DNA from: an uncultured Rhodospirillales bacterium
Lineage (GTDB): Bacteria; Pseudomonadota; Alphaproteobacteria; Kiloniellales; Kiloniellaceae
DNA length: 45,804 nt
NCBI GenBank assembly: GCA_913060675.1
Contig: CAJXUS010000034.1
Coordinates: 1 to 45,804, forward strand
Direction of reading: 5' to 3'
Under the pieces are notes generated by a model. It had not been told where the DNA came from. It did not search any database and was given only the letters and a program-made list of their open reading frames with translations. The translations under genes and the position numbers were made by a program. Numbering within the stretch: the first letter of the stretch is position 1; each line of letters opens with the position of its first letter. Positions 18,091-25,814 of the stretch are shown piece by piece.

Positions 18091-19128
18091 ATGCCTGAGC
18101 AGAAAAAAAGTAGTTTGTATCGTATTGGGGGAAAAGGTCGGTTAGCGGGAGTGCTTGCACTACCTCTGCTTTTGGCCGCTTGTTCTTCTACACCCGACTG
18201 GGCAAACCCAGTCGCATGGTTTGATAGTGACGAACCCGAACAACCCACGCAGGTTACCAATGCAGAGAATGTTGTTCCTGCTGAAGGTTTTCCAAACCTT
18301 GCCAGTGTTCCTGGCGAATCTCCGCAAACGACACCTGGTGATTATAAAAATCAAGTTACCGAAGGCCTCGTTGCTGATCGGGATAACGCAGAGTACAGCA
18401 ACCAGCCGTTGACCGCGCGGTCAACATTGGTACCTGCTGCACCACCGCCCTCTGTACCACAGGCGCCTTCTGTAACGACAACGGCATCACCACAAGTACC
18501 AGAAGCGCCATTGAGCACTGTTCCGTCTGTTCCTCAGTCTGTGAATTCTGTTTCTCAACAAGCACCGCAGCAAACAACGGTAATTTCGTCTCAAGGTGCG
18601 GTACTTCCGCCTGCCTTCCCAAATGGAGCGCCGACTTACGGTCAGCAACAATATAGTGGCCCAAGCTATAACACTCCAAGTTGGGGCTCGCCTTATGCAC
18701 AACAACAGGGTTACGGACAACAGCAGGCCTATGGACAGCAAAACCCATACGGATCTCCCTATGGAACGCAAGCTTCAGGGCAGTTGGTCGCGGTTATCTA
18801 TTTTGCCCATGGGTCTTCAAATCTGAATAACCAGGATATGCAGGTTGTCCGTGATGTTGCAGCTCTCTATGGCCAAAGAGGCGGAGCGATTACAGTTCTT
18901 GGGCATTCGAGCTCTCGTACAGAGTTAACCGATGCTCTTCGTCATCAACAGGTTAACTATGAAATATCCGGTAAACGTGCTGAGGCCGTAACCCGGGCGC
19001 TTCTTAATTCAGGCGTCCCCGGTGGTCAGGTCATTACCGATGCTCAATCTGATAGCAAACCTGTATTCCATGAATTTATGCCTACTGGTGAAGCTGGAAA
19101 CCGTCGCGTAGAGATTTATGTAAATTAA
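18091..19128 (+). CDS. OmpA-domain lipoprotein with low-complexity Q/Y/G/P linker
   Basis: A 345-residue envelope protein. A basic start leads to a hydrophobic LAGVLALPLLLAAC, a lipobox with C31. The middle (about 90-225) is low complexity: first Pro/Ala/Val/Ser-rich, then a Gln/Tyr/Gly-rich stretch with YGQQQ-like repeats. The C-terminal domain (about 230-345) is OmpA-like, a peptidoglycan-binding fold: VIYFAHGSSNLN, then ITVLGHSSSRTE and a NRRVEIYVN ending. The HGHSD-type motif appears as LGHSSSRTE. It likely tethers the outer membrane to the cell wall. I chose ATG 18091 because AAGGA precedes it by 7 nt; in-frame ATGs at 18052 and 18073 would extend it by 13 or 6 residues. Confidence 0.85.
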   Translation: MPEQKKSSLYRIGGKGRLAGVLALPLLLAACSSTPDWANPVAWFDSDEPEQPTQVTNAENVVPAEGFPNLASVPGESPQTTPGDYKNQVTEGLVADRDNAEYSNQPLTARSTLVPAAPPPSVPQAPSVTTTASPQVPEAPLSTVPSVPQSVNSVSQQAPQQTTVISSQGAVLPPAFPNGAPTYGQQQYSGPSYNTPSWGSPYAQQQGYGQQQAYGQQNPYGSPYGTQASGQLVAVIYFAHGSSNLNNQDMQVVRDVAALYGQRGGAITVLGHSSSRTELTDALRHQQVNYEISGKRAEAVTRALLNSGVPGGQVITDAQSDSKPVFHEFMPTGEAGNRRVEIYVN

Positions 19129-19188
19129 GAGTAGGATTTCTAGGGTTTTCCCTTGGAAATTATGATGCAAAAAAGCACATAAAACATT

Positions 19189-19235
19189 GGTCACGGAGCT
19201 GGTATTCTGCTATCTGCTTCGTGGCCTTTTTTTTT
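19189..19235 (+). terminator. Intrinsic terminator after the OmpA-domain gene
   Basis: GGTCACGGAGC (19189-19199) pairs with GCTTCGTGGCC (19216-19226) along 11 positions, including two G-U pairs, followed directly by nine T residues. Confidence 0.85.
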
Positions 19236-19331
19236 GAGGCTGATCGACTGTGAAAAGAAAGCCGAAATATCAAAATTTCAACATAACTTTCTTGAAACAG
19301 ATTGTATGAAACCATCACAATAGAGTTGAGA

Positions 19332-20558
19332 ATGGACCAGGAATTTCACCGTATAAAACGTTTGCCGCCTTATGTATTTGCTGAAGTTAATGCATTAAAA
19401 GCAGCGGCGCGAGCGGCGAAAGAGGACATTATCGATTTTGGAATGGGTAACCCCGATCAGCCACCGCCCAAACACGTTATTGATAAGCTAACGGAAGTCG
19501 TTCAAAACCCGAGAGTACATGGCTACTCCACTTCCCGTGGTATTCCCGGCTTACGAAAAGCAATTTCAGCTTATTATGACCGTCGCTTTGGTGTTGATAT
19601 CGACCCTGAAACAGAAACGATTGTTACACTTGGATCGAAAGAAGGCCTTGCAAACCTTGCTCAAGCGATAACAAGCCCTGGCGACATTATTTTGGCGCCG
19701 AACCCAAGCTACCCAATCCATGCCTTTGGTTTTATCATTGCCGGTGCAGCTATCCGTTCCATGCCCGTTGGGGAGCAAGGGGGCTCGCAGGGCAGTAGCA
19801 TTATGGAACAGTTGAAAATAGCTGTTCGACATTCCGTTCCAAAGCCGCTGGCTATCATTCTCAATTACCCCTCAAATCCAACTGCAGAAGTCGTAGATCT
19901 CGATTTTTACGCAGAAATTGTTGATTTTTGCCGTAAGCATGAAATTTATATAATTTCTGATTTGGCCTATGCTGAGGTTTATTTCGGGGATACTCCTCCA
20001 CCATCTATTCTACAGGTGCCTGGGGCCAAAGACATCGCTGTTGAATTCCTTTCAATGAGCAAAACCTATTCGATGGCAGGATGGCGCGTTGGGTTTTGTT
20101 CAGGTAATAAAAAACTCATCGCAGCACTTACCCGTGTGAAATCCTACGTTGATTACGGTGCCTTTACACCAATACAGGTTGCTGCCGTAGCCGCTTTGAA
20201 CGGACCTCAAAATTGCATCGACGAAATGCGCGATAGATATCGCGGCAGACGTGATGTTCTGATAAAGGGTCTTGCATCTGCTGGTTGGGATATTCCAAGC
20301 CCTCCAGCGACAATGTTTGCCTGGGCTCCACTACCTAAAGAGTTCGCACATCTCGGATCGATGGAATTTTCCAAATTACTCCTAGAGCATGCTAATGTAG
20401 CTGTCGCTCCGGGTGTCGGCTTTGGAGAATATGGTGAAGGTTATGTCCGGCTTGGCTTGGTGGAAAATGAACAACGTACCCGTCAGGCTGTTAAAAATAT
20501 TAAAGCTATGATGCAGAAAAAAGATAGTATCCTCGAACAGATAAGTAAGCGGAAATAA
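19332..20558 (+). CDS. alaC: PLP-dependent aminotransferase, AlaC-like (often annotated LL-diaminopimelate aminotransferase)
   Basis: A 408-residue fold-type I aminotransferase. It aligns strikingly with E. coli AlaC (glutamate-pyruvate aminotransferase): RIKRLPPYVFAEVNALK, IIDFGMGNPD, HGYSTSRGIPGLR and KSYVDYGAFTPIQVAAVAAL all match its pattern. PLP lysine is K244 in SMSKTYSMAGWRVGF; NYPSNPTA provides the conserved Asn and Pro. Alphaproteobacterial members of this group are often named LL-diaminopimelate aminotransferase, so the substrate could be alanine/glutamate or a diaminopimelate-pathway intermediate. The start is ATG 19332, since the extension to TTG 19302 lacks homology. It is 3 bp from hom, implying one transcript for aspartate-family amino-acid synthesis. 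Confidence 0.92.
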   Translation: MDQEFHRIKRLPPYVFAEVNALKAAARAAKEDIIDFGMGNPDQPPPKHVIDKLTEVVQNPRVHGYSTSRGIPGLRKAISAYYDRRFGVDIDPETETIVTLGSKEGLANLAQAITSPGDIILAPNPSYPIHAFGFIIAGAAIRSMPVGEQGGSQGSSIMEQLKIAVRHSVPKPLAIILNYPSNPTAEVVDLDFYAEIVDFCRKHEIYIISDLAYAEVYFGDTPPPSILQVPGAKDIAVEFLSMSKTYSMAGWRVGFCSGNKKLIAALTRVKSYVDYGAFTPIQVAAVAALNGPQNCIDEMRDRYRGRRDVLIKGLASAGWDIPSPPATMFAWAPLPKEFAHLGSMEFSKLLLEHANVAVAPGVGFGEYGEGYVRLGLVENEQRTRQAVKNIKAMMQKKDSILEQISKRK

Positions 20559-20561
20559 AAC

Positions 20562-21851
20562 GTGAGTGAACCTCTTAAGATAGCAATCGCTGGGTTAGGT
20601 ACTGTAGGTACTGGAACTGTAAAACTCATTCAGGAAAACCTTAAAGTTCTTTCTCAACGAACGGGACGTTCCATGTCCATTGTTGCGGTTTCAGCCCGCA
20701 GCAAAAAAAATCGTGATTTCGATATGAGCGATATGGTGTTTTATGACGACGCCGTTAAAATGGCGACTGAGTGTGACGCAGACGTTGTTATGGAACTAAT
20801 TGGTGGTTCTGAAGGCATTGCCAAAGAGGTGGTTGAAGTTGCCATTGCAAAAGGCCGCCACGTTATTACGGCCAACAAGGCTTTGCTTGCGCATCATGGT
20901 ACTGAGCTTGCTTTAAAGGCTGAAGAAGCTGGTGTTGCCCTTTGTTATGAAGCAGCAGTTGCAGGTGGCATACCGGTAATCAAGGGACTTCGCGAAGGTT
21001 TGTCTGCGAATTCATTTGATCTGGTTTATGGCATTCTAAACGGTACATGTAACTTCATTCTCACGAACATGCGTGAAACCGGAAGAGACTTTGAAGAGGT
21101 CCTTTTTGAAGCACAAGAGCTGGGATATGCCGAAGCTGATCCAAGTTTTGATGTCGATGGCGTGGATGCCGCGCATAAATTATCGCTTTTAAGCTCGGTT
21201 GCTTTTGGTACTGAAGTTGATTTTGATGCCGTTTACATCGAAGGCATCAGAAAAATCTCTGCGCAGGACATTATCAACGCGGATGAGCTCGGTTATCGTA
21301 TCAAACTACTCGGTATTGCCCGGAAAACAGAGCATGGTATTGACCAACGTGTACACCCGTGCATGGTCGAAAAAGGCCAGCCAATAGCCTCTGTAGAGGG
21401 CGTTCTTAATGCTGTAGTGTGCAATGGTAATCACGTCGGAACTACTGTATTCGAAGGTGCTGGTGCCGGCGGCGGGCCAACTGCTTCGGCTGTTGTTGCG
21501 GATTTGGTTGATATCGCACGCGGTACTATACTTCCAACATTTGGCGTTCCAGCTTCTGGCCTCGAAAAGCCACTGGCACAGCCGGTTGAGAAGCGTGAAG
21601 GTTCTTATTATTTAAGACTGAATGTTGAAGACCGTCCTGGTGTGATCGCTGATATATCCAATATTCTTAAGGATGAAAATATTTCAGTAAAATCACTCTT
21701 GCAACACGAATCAAATCCTGGAAAAGCGGTTCCTCTTGTCATAACGACCCAGGCAACTGTAGAAACTGCAATGACCAGATCACTTGAAAAAATATCGCAG
21801 CTCGACTGTGTACTTGAAACTCCAAATATGATCCGGATTGTCTCTCTTTAA
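20562..21851 (+). CDS. hom: Homoserine dehydrogenase
   Basis: Reduces aspartate-4-semialdehyde to homoserine, the branch point to threonine and methionine. The 429 residues comprise an N-terminal NAD(P) fold (KIAIAGLGTVGTGTVKLIQE), a catalytic domain with the family signature AAVAGGIPVIKGLREGL and GILNGTCNFILTNM, the LGYAEADPSFDVDGVDAAHK motif, and a C-terminal ACT regulatory domain (about 350-429: YYLRLNVEDRPGVIADISNI). The ACT domain suggests feedback control, typically by threonine. Translation starts at GTG 20562, 3 bp after the alaC stop. Confidence 0.97.
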   Translation: MSEPLKIAIAGLGTVGTGTVKLIQENLKVLSQRTGRSMSIVAVSARSKKNRDFDMSDMVFYDDAVKMATECDADVVMELIGGSEGIAKEVVEVAIAKGRHVITANKALLAHHGTELALKAEEAGVALCYEAAVAGGIPVIKGLREGLSANSFDLVYGILNGTCNFILTNMRETGRDFEEVLFEAQELGYAEADPSFDVDGVDAAHKLSLLSSVAFGTEVDFDAVYIEGIRKISAQDIINADELGYRIKLLGIARKTEHGIDQRVHPCMVEKGQPIASVEGVLNAVVCNGNHVGTTVFEGAGAGGGPTASAVVADLVDIARGTILPTFGVPASGLEKPLAQPVEKREGSYYLRLNVEDRPGVIADISNILKDENISVKSLLQHESNPGKAVPLVITTQATVETAMTRSLEKISQLDCVLETPNMIRIVSL

Positions 21852-21914
21852 GAGAGCGTCTGAAAGTTATAAACTGTTCAACATTGAACAATATCAAAGT
21901 CAGAGGACAAAGAT

Positions 21915-22883
21915 ATGGAACGCAACCTGGCCCTAGAGACCGTACGTGTCACTGAAGCTGCTGCGCTGGCTTCTTCCCGTTTAATGGGGCGCGGAGATGA
22001 AAAAGCTGCTGATCAGGCTGCTGTAAATGCTATGCGTGATGCCTTAAATGGCATGGCCATTGATGGCACTGTTGTTATTGGTGAAGGCGAGCGTGACGAA
22101 GCGCCGATGCTTTATATTGGTGAAAAAGTTGGCTTAGGTGGTCCGGGCATTGATATCGCCCTTGATCCTCTTGAAGGGACTACTTTGACAGCCAAGGGCG
22201 GTCCTAATGCGATGTGTGTTATTGCCATGGCTGAATCTGGTAACTTCCTGAACGCTCCTGACACCTATATGGACAAAATTGCCGTTGGTGGTGGTTTACC
22301 CGAAGGTGTGGTTGATCTTGATGAAACAGTTTTCAACAATCTGAGTAACCTTGCCAAAGCTAAAAAGACTGACGTAAGTGATCTTGTGGTTTGCATCATG
22401 GATCGTCCACGCCACGAAGAAAAAATTATTCAAGTGCGTGAATGTGGTGCGCGTATTGTCCTCATCGGTGATGGCGATGTAGCTGGTGCACTGGCAACCA
22501 GCAGCTTTGACAGCGGCATTGACATTTATATGGGGGCTGGTGGTGCCCCTGAGGGCGTACTGGCTGCTGCAGCACTGCGTTGTACTGGCGGACAATTCCA
22601 GGGTCGTCTACTATTTAGAAACGATGATGAAGTTGCCCGCGCTAAGCGCTGGGGAATTGAAGACTTGGATCGCAAATACGAAATCAATGAGCTTGCCAAA
22701 GGCGATGTGATGTTTGTAGCTACAGGTGTAACAGATGGTAGCCTTCTAAAAGGCGTGCGTCGTTATAAAGGTGGTGCAACGACACAATCAATCGTTATGC
22801 GGTCTAAAACCGGGACTTCTCGTGTTGTCGATGCGACCCATAACTTCTACCGCAAAACGTGGTACGACAATTTGGGTGTTTAG
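21915..22883 (+). CDS. glpX: Class II fructose-1,6-bisphosphatase
   Basis: Hydrolyses fructose-1,6-bisphosphate to fructose-6-phosphate in gluconeogenesis, Mg/Mn-dependent and cytoplasmic. The 322 residues match the GlpX family: VVIGEGERDEAPMLYIGE and IDIALDPLEGTTL supply the metal- and substrate-binding acidic residues; GAGGAPEGVLAAAALRC and TGVTDGSLLKGV are conserved. AGAGGA precedes the ATG at suitable spacing. It follows hom by 63 bp and is closed by a strong terminator, so it probably ends the alaC-hom-glpX transcript. Confidence 0.97.
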   Translation: MERNLALETVRVTEAAALASSRLMGRGDEKAADQAAVNAMRDALNGMAIDGTVVIGEGERDEAPMLYIGEKVGLGGPGIDIALDPLEGTTLTAKGGPNAMCVIAMAESGNFLNAPDTYMDKIAVGGGLPEGVVDLDETVFNNLSNLAKAKKTDVSDLVVCIMDRPRHEEKIIQVRECGARIVLIGDGDVAGALATSSFDSGIDIYMGAGGAPEGVLAAAALRCTGGQFQGRLLFRNDDEVARAKRWGIEDLDRKYEINELAKGDVMFVATGVTDGSLLKGVRRYKGGATTQSIVMRSKTGTSRVVDATHNFYRKTWYDNLGV

Positions 22884-22909
22884 TATCCCAAACTCAATTA
22901 ATTGTGACA

Positions 22910-22938
22910 GAGGCGCCTATAAGGCGCCTCTTGTTTTT
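22910..22938 (+). terminator. Intrinsic terminator after glpX
   Basis: GAGGCGCC and GGCGCCTC form a perfect 8-bp GC-rich stem with a 5-nt loop, followed by TTGTTTTTT. Confidence 0.9.
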
Positions 22939-22995
22939 TGGGGGTAGAGCAGTAGGCTGTTCTCAAAGATGCTTTGATAAAGTGGTGATGCAAAT

Positions 22996-24786
22996 ATGTC
23001 CGACAACAATCGTGATATTTTCCTTGGTGTTGAGAGTTCCGTTACAGGTAAGCGATGGGAAGAACGACTTAAGGATCAAAGGACAGCACTGGCTTTAAGC
23101 CAACGATTGGGGCTTCCTGAGATTATTGGACGACTGCTTGCTGCACGTGGTGTCGGCTTTGAAAATGCAGAAGCTTATTTAAAACCGACCCTTCGAGACT
23201 GGCTACCAAACCCTTCTGACTTAAAAGGTATGGACGATACAATTGCACGCATTCTTGTTGCTATTAACAAGGGAGAAAAGATTGCTGTGTTTGGGGATTA
23301 TGATGTTGATGGAGCAACTTCTAGCGCTTTATTAATACGTTACTTTAAAAGTATTGGCTTTAATCTATATGTCCATATTCCCGACCGTGTAAGCGAAGGT
23401 TACGGACCCAACCTTCCTGCTTTACTTAAGTTACAAAAAGAAGGCTGTTCTCTGGTAATTACTGTTGATTGTGGTACTTCAGCCTTTGAAGCTCTCGAAG
23501 GAGCGAGAGATGCCAATTTAGATGTGTTGGTGATAGATCACCATGAAGCAGAAGCAAATCTTCCTCCTGCTGTTGCCGTGGTGAACCCAAATAGGCAAGA
23601 CGAAACCCGTGAGTTTTCATCTCTTGCTGCCGTTGGTGTTGTTTTCCTTGTTCTTGTCGCTTTAAACAGATGCCTACGTGACGCTCAATGGTTTTCCAAA
23701 AAAGGAATGCCTGAGCCTAATTTGATGAATTTGTTAGATCTAGTGGCTCTTGGTACCGTGTGCGACGTTGTGCCTCTTGCTGGCTTGAATAGAGCTTATG
23801 TAAGTCAGGGTGTTAAAATCCTCGCTAAAAGACAAAATCCTGGCATTGTTGCCTTGTCAGATGTCGCCAAACTTTCTGAACGTCCAGATAGCGGCCACCT
23901 CGGTTATACGTTGGGGCCTAGGGTCAATGCAGGAGGGCGTGTCGGGCAATCGTGGCTGGGGGCAAAACTTCTTTCTACTGATAACACAGAAGAAGCTGAG
24001 AGCATTGCCAAACAGCTTGAAGAATACAATACGGACCGTAAGAACATTGAAGGCGAAGTCCTCGACCAAGCCCTGGGTGCCGTAGGAGATGAGAGTTTAT
24101 TAAGCGGCTGTGTTCTTGTGGCTGGAGACGGCTGGCATCCAGGTGTTATTGGCATTGTCGCCAGCAGATTGAAAGATCGCTACAACTTACCCTCTTTTGT
24201 CATTGCTTTCGATGAAAATGGTGTAGGGAAAGGATCAGGCCGCTCTGTGCCAGGGGTTGATCTCGGAGCTGCGATCATTGCCGCGCGTCAAGCAGGCATA
24301 TTGGAAAATGGCGGCGGGCATTCGATGGCAGCTGGCCTGACCGTTCGAAAAGAGCGTTACAATGAACTTTGTGCTTTTCTTCACGAACGTCTTTTTGTTG
24401 CAATGGATCAAGCCTCTTTCGTGCCAGGACTTGGTATTGATGGCGCGCTTCAACCCGGAAGCGCAACTGGTGAGCTGATTGATCTTTTGGAATCCTGTGG
24501 GCCCTTTGGCATGGGAAACCCTCAGCCGCGGTTTGTTCTGCCATCGGTGCGCGTATTGAGGCCTGGAATAGTCGGTGAAAATCATGTTCGATGTATTCTG
24601 AGCGGTTCTGATGGCCGCACGATTAAGGGGATTTCCTTTAGGTCTCTCGATAGTGAGCTGGGACAGGTTTTACTAAATACGGGCGGCTTGCCGTTACATA
24701 TTTGCGGGAAGTTAAAAAAAGATACCTGGTCTGGGCCCGACGGTGTTCAAATGATAATTGAAGACGCGGCAATAATTAATCGCTAG
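22996..24786 (+). CDS. recJ: Single-stranded-DNA-specific 5'-3' exonuclease RecJ
   Basis: A 596-residue DHH-family nuclease for recombination and mismatch/base-excision repair. Motif I AVFGDYDVDGATSSAL provides D101, D103 and D105; the DHH motif is VLVIDHHEAEA (D181-H183); motif IV LDLVALGTVCDVVPL and the DHHA1 motif GNGGGHSMAAGL-type (here ENGGGHSMAAGLTV) are intact. A C-terminal OB domain follows (about 465-596). The downstream DUF1194 gene starts 9 bp after the stop, so they are probably co-transcribed. The alaC-hom-glpX-recJ order is familiar from alphaproteobacteria. Confidence 0.97.
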   Translation: MSDNNRDIFLGVESSVTGKRWEERLKDQRTALALSQRLGLPEIIGRLLAARGVGFENAEAYLKPTLRDWLPNPSDLKGMDDTIARILVAINKGEKIAVFGDYDVDGATSSALLIRYFKSIGFNLYVHIPDRVSEGYGPNLPALLKLQKEGCSLVITVDCGTSAFEALEGARDANLDVLVIDHHEAEANLPPAVAVVNPNRQDETREFSSLAAVGVVFLVLVALNRCLRDAQWFSKKGMPEPNLMNLLDLVALGTVCDVVPLAGLNRAYVSQGVKILAKRQNPGIVALSDVAKLSERPDSGHLGYTLGPRVNAGGRVGQSWLGAKLLSTDNTEEAESIAKQLEEYNTDRKNIEGEVLDQALGAVGDESLLSGCVLVAGDGWHPGVIGIVASRLKDRYNLPSFVIAFDENGVGKGSGRSVPGVDLGAAIIAARQAGILENGGGHSMAAGLTVRKERYNELCAFLHERLFVAMDQASFVPGLGIDGALQPGSATGELIDLLESCGPFGMGNPQPRFVLPSVRVLRPGIVGENHVRCILSGSDGRTIKGISFRSLDSELGQVLLNTGGLPLHICGKLKKDTWSGPDGVQMIIEDAAIINR

Positions 24787-24795
24787 GGTATTTGT

Positions 24796-25575
24796 ATGAG
24801 CTACTCGTTCGAATATATAAAGATGAGATTTTTAGGCAGATTTTTTTCTGCCTTTTTTATGTTGTCTATTATTTCAGTTGTTATTTTCAATAATTCCCAA
24901 GTTTTTGCTCAAGATAAACTTAATGTGGATCTGGAGCTTGTTCTTGCTGTTGATGCATCAACCAGTGTCTCCGCGCAGGAATTTGATCTTCAGATGCGGG
25001 GAATAGCGCAAGCTTTTCGGGAACCTCAGGTCATACAGGCAATTGCGGTATCAGGTGATAGAGGCGTCGCGGTTGCTGTTATTCAATGGGCGAATAATCT
25101 GCTTCAAAAAGTTGCTGTGGATTGGCACCTGATTACAGATGAAAAAAGTGCGTTGGCCTTTGCTGATCTTGTCGATGAAACGCCGCGATTTATATTTGGC
25201 GGCGGGACTTCGATTGGGGGCGCCATTACCTATTCAACAAGACAAATGGAAGTAAATAACTATATTGGTGCGCGGAAAGTTATTGATATTTCTGGCGATG
25301 GGCGCTCAAATCAGGGCGCGCCTCCTGAATTGGTCCGTAATCAATCGACGGCTCAGGGAATTGTTATTAATGGCCTTACAATCGTAAATGAAGATCCTTT
25401 TATCGATCGGTATTATGAGAAGTTTGTTATCGGGGGAACCGGGGCTTTCGTACAAACCGCGACAACCTACGAAGATTTTGGTATTGCGATGATGGAGAAG
25501 TTGGTCAAAGAAATTGGGGGTGTTCCGGTGGCCCAAAAAGACTCTATTTTGAACCTTGCGAGCACCGAGAATTAA
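24796..25575 (+). CDS. DUF1194 (VWA-like) secreted protein
   Basis: A 259-residue exported protein with an N-terminal hydrophobic signal segment (FFSAFFMLSIISVVIF) and probable cleavage after VFAQ. The mature part matches the DUF1194 family, a von Willebrand A-like fold: VDLELVLAVDASTSVSAQEF contains the MIDAS-type DASTS; VIQWANN, FGGGTSIGGAI and KVIDISGDGRSNQG follow in the family order. Such proteins are probably metal-dependent periplasmic binders, but no defined function is known to me. The start at 24796 has AGGGT upstream; ATG 24823 is possible. It is likely co-transcribed with recJ (9 bp gap). Confidence 0.88.
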   Translation: MSYSFEYIKMRFLGRFFSAFFMLSIISVVIFNNSQVFAQDKLNVDLELVLAVDASTSVSAQEFDLQMRGIAQAFREPQVIQAIAVSGDRGVAVAVIQWANNLLQKVAVDWHLITDEKSALAFADLVDETPRFIFGGGTSIGGAITYSTRQMEVNNYIGARKVIDISGDGRSNQGAPPELVRNQSTAQGIVINGLTIVNEDPFIDRYYEKFVIGGTGAFVQTATTYEDFGIAMMEKLVKEIGGVPVAQKDSILNLASTEN

Positions 25576-25603
25576 AAAAACATGTAGAATCGAAATTCAA
25601 GGC

Positions 25604-25632
25604 TTGCAATGGGTCAGCTAAATAGGTAAATC
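25604..25632 (+). promoter_or_regulatory. Promoter of first tRNA-Glu
   Basis: TTGCAA (-35), exactly 17 bp spacer, TAAATC (-10), followed 17 nt later by the tRNA 5' end. The same architecture is conserved before the second tRNA-Glu copy, which supports function. Confidence 0.7.
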
Positions 25633-25649
25633 CTTGCTCACCGATAGAT

Positions 25650-25725
25650 GACCCCTTCGTCTAGAGGCCTAGGACACCGCCCTTTCACGGCGGCAACACG
25701 GGTTCGAATCCCGTAGGGGTCGCCA
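25650..25725 (+). tRNA. tRNA-Glu (anticodon UUC), copy 1
   Basis: A 76-nt cloverleaf including encoded CCA. Acceptor GACCCCT pairs with AGGGGTC, discriminator G. The anticodon stem CCGCC/GGCGG holds loop CTTTCAC, giving anticodon TTC. The T-arm is CGGGTTCGAATCCCG. The sequence is identical to copy 2 at 29367. Confidence 0.98.
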
Positions 25726-25732
25726 TCGTTTC

Positions 25733-25757
25733 AAAGCCGCTTTTCAGCGGCTTTTTT
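25733..25757 (+). terminator. Terminator of first tRNA-Glu
   Basis: AAAGCCGCT and AGCGGCTTT form a stem around TTTC, with extra T residues following. The same hairpin follows copy 2, and a decayed version lies at 33571-33600. Confidence 0.9.
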
Positions 25758-25814
25758 GATTCCTGACGTTCCTAAAGCACTATTCTTGTAAGTCGTAAGC
25801 TTTAGGTATGAAAT

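Noticed and set aside
18160..18771. Several antisense frames of 60-130 codons over the OmpA-domain gene
   Set aside because: They arise from the repetitive Pro/Gln-rich codons of the real gene and have no family features.
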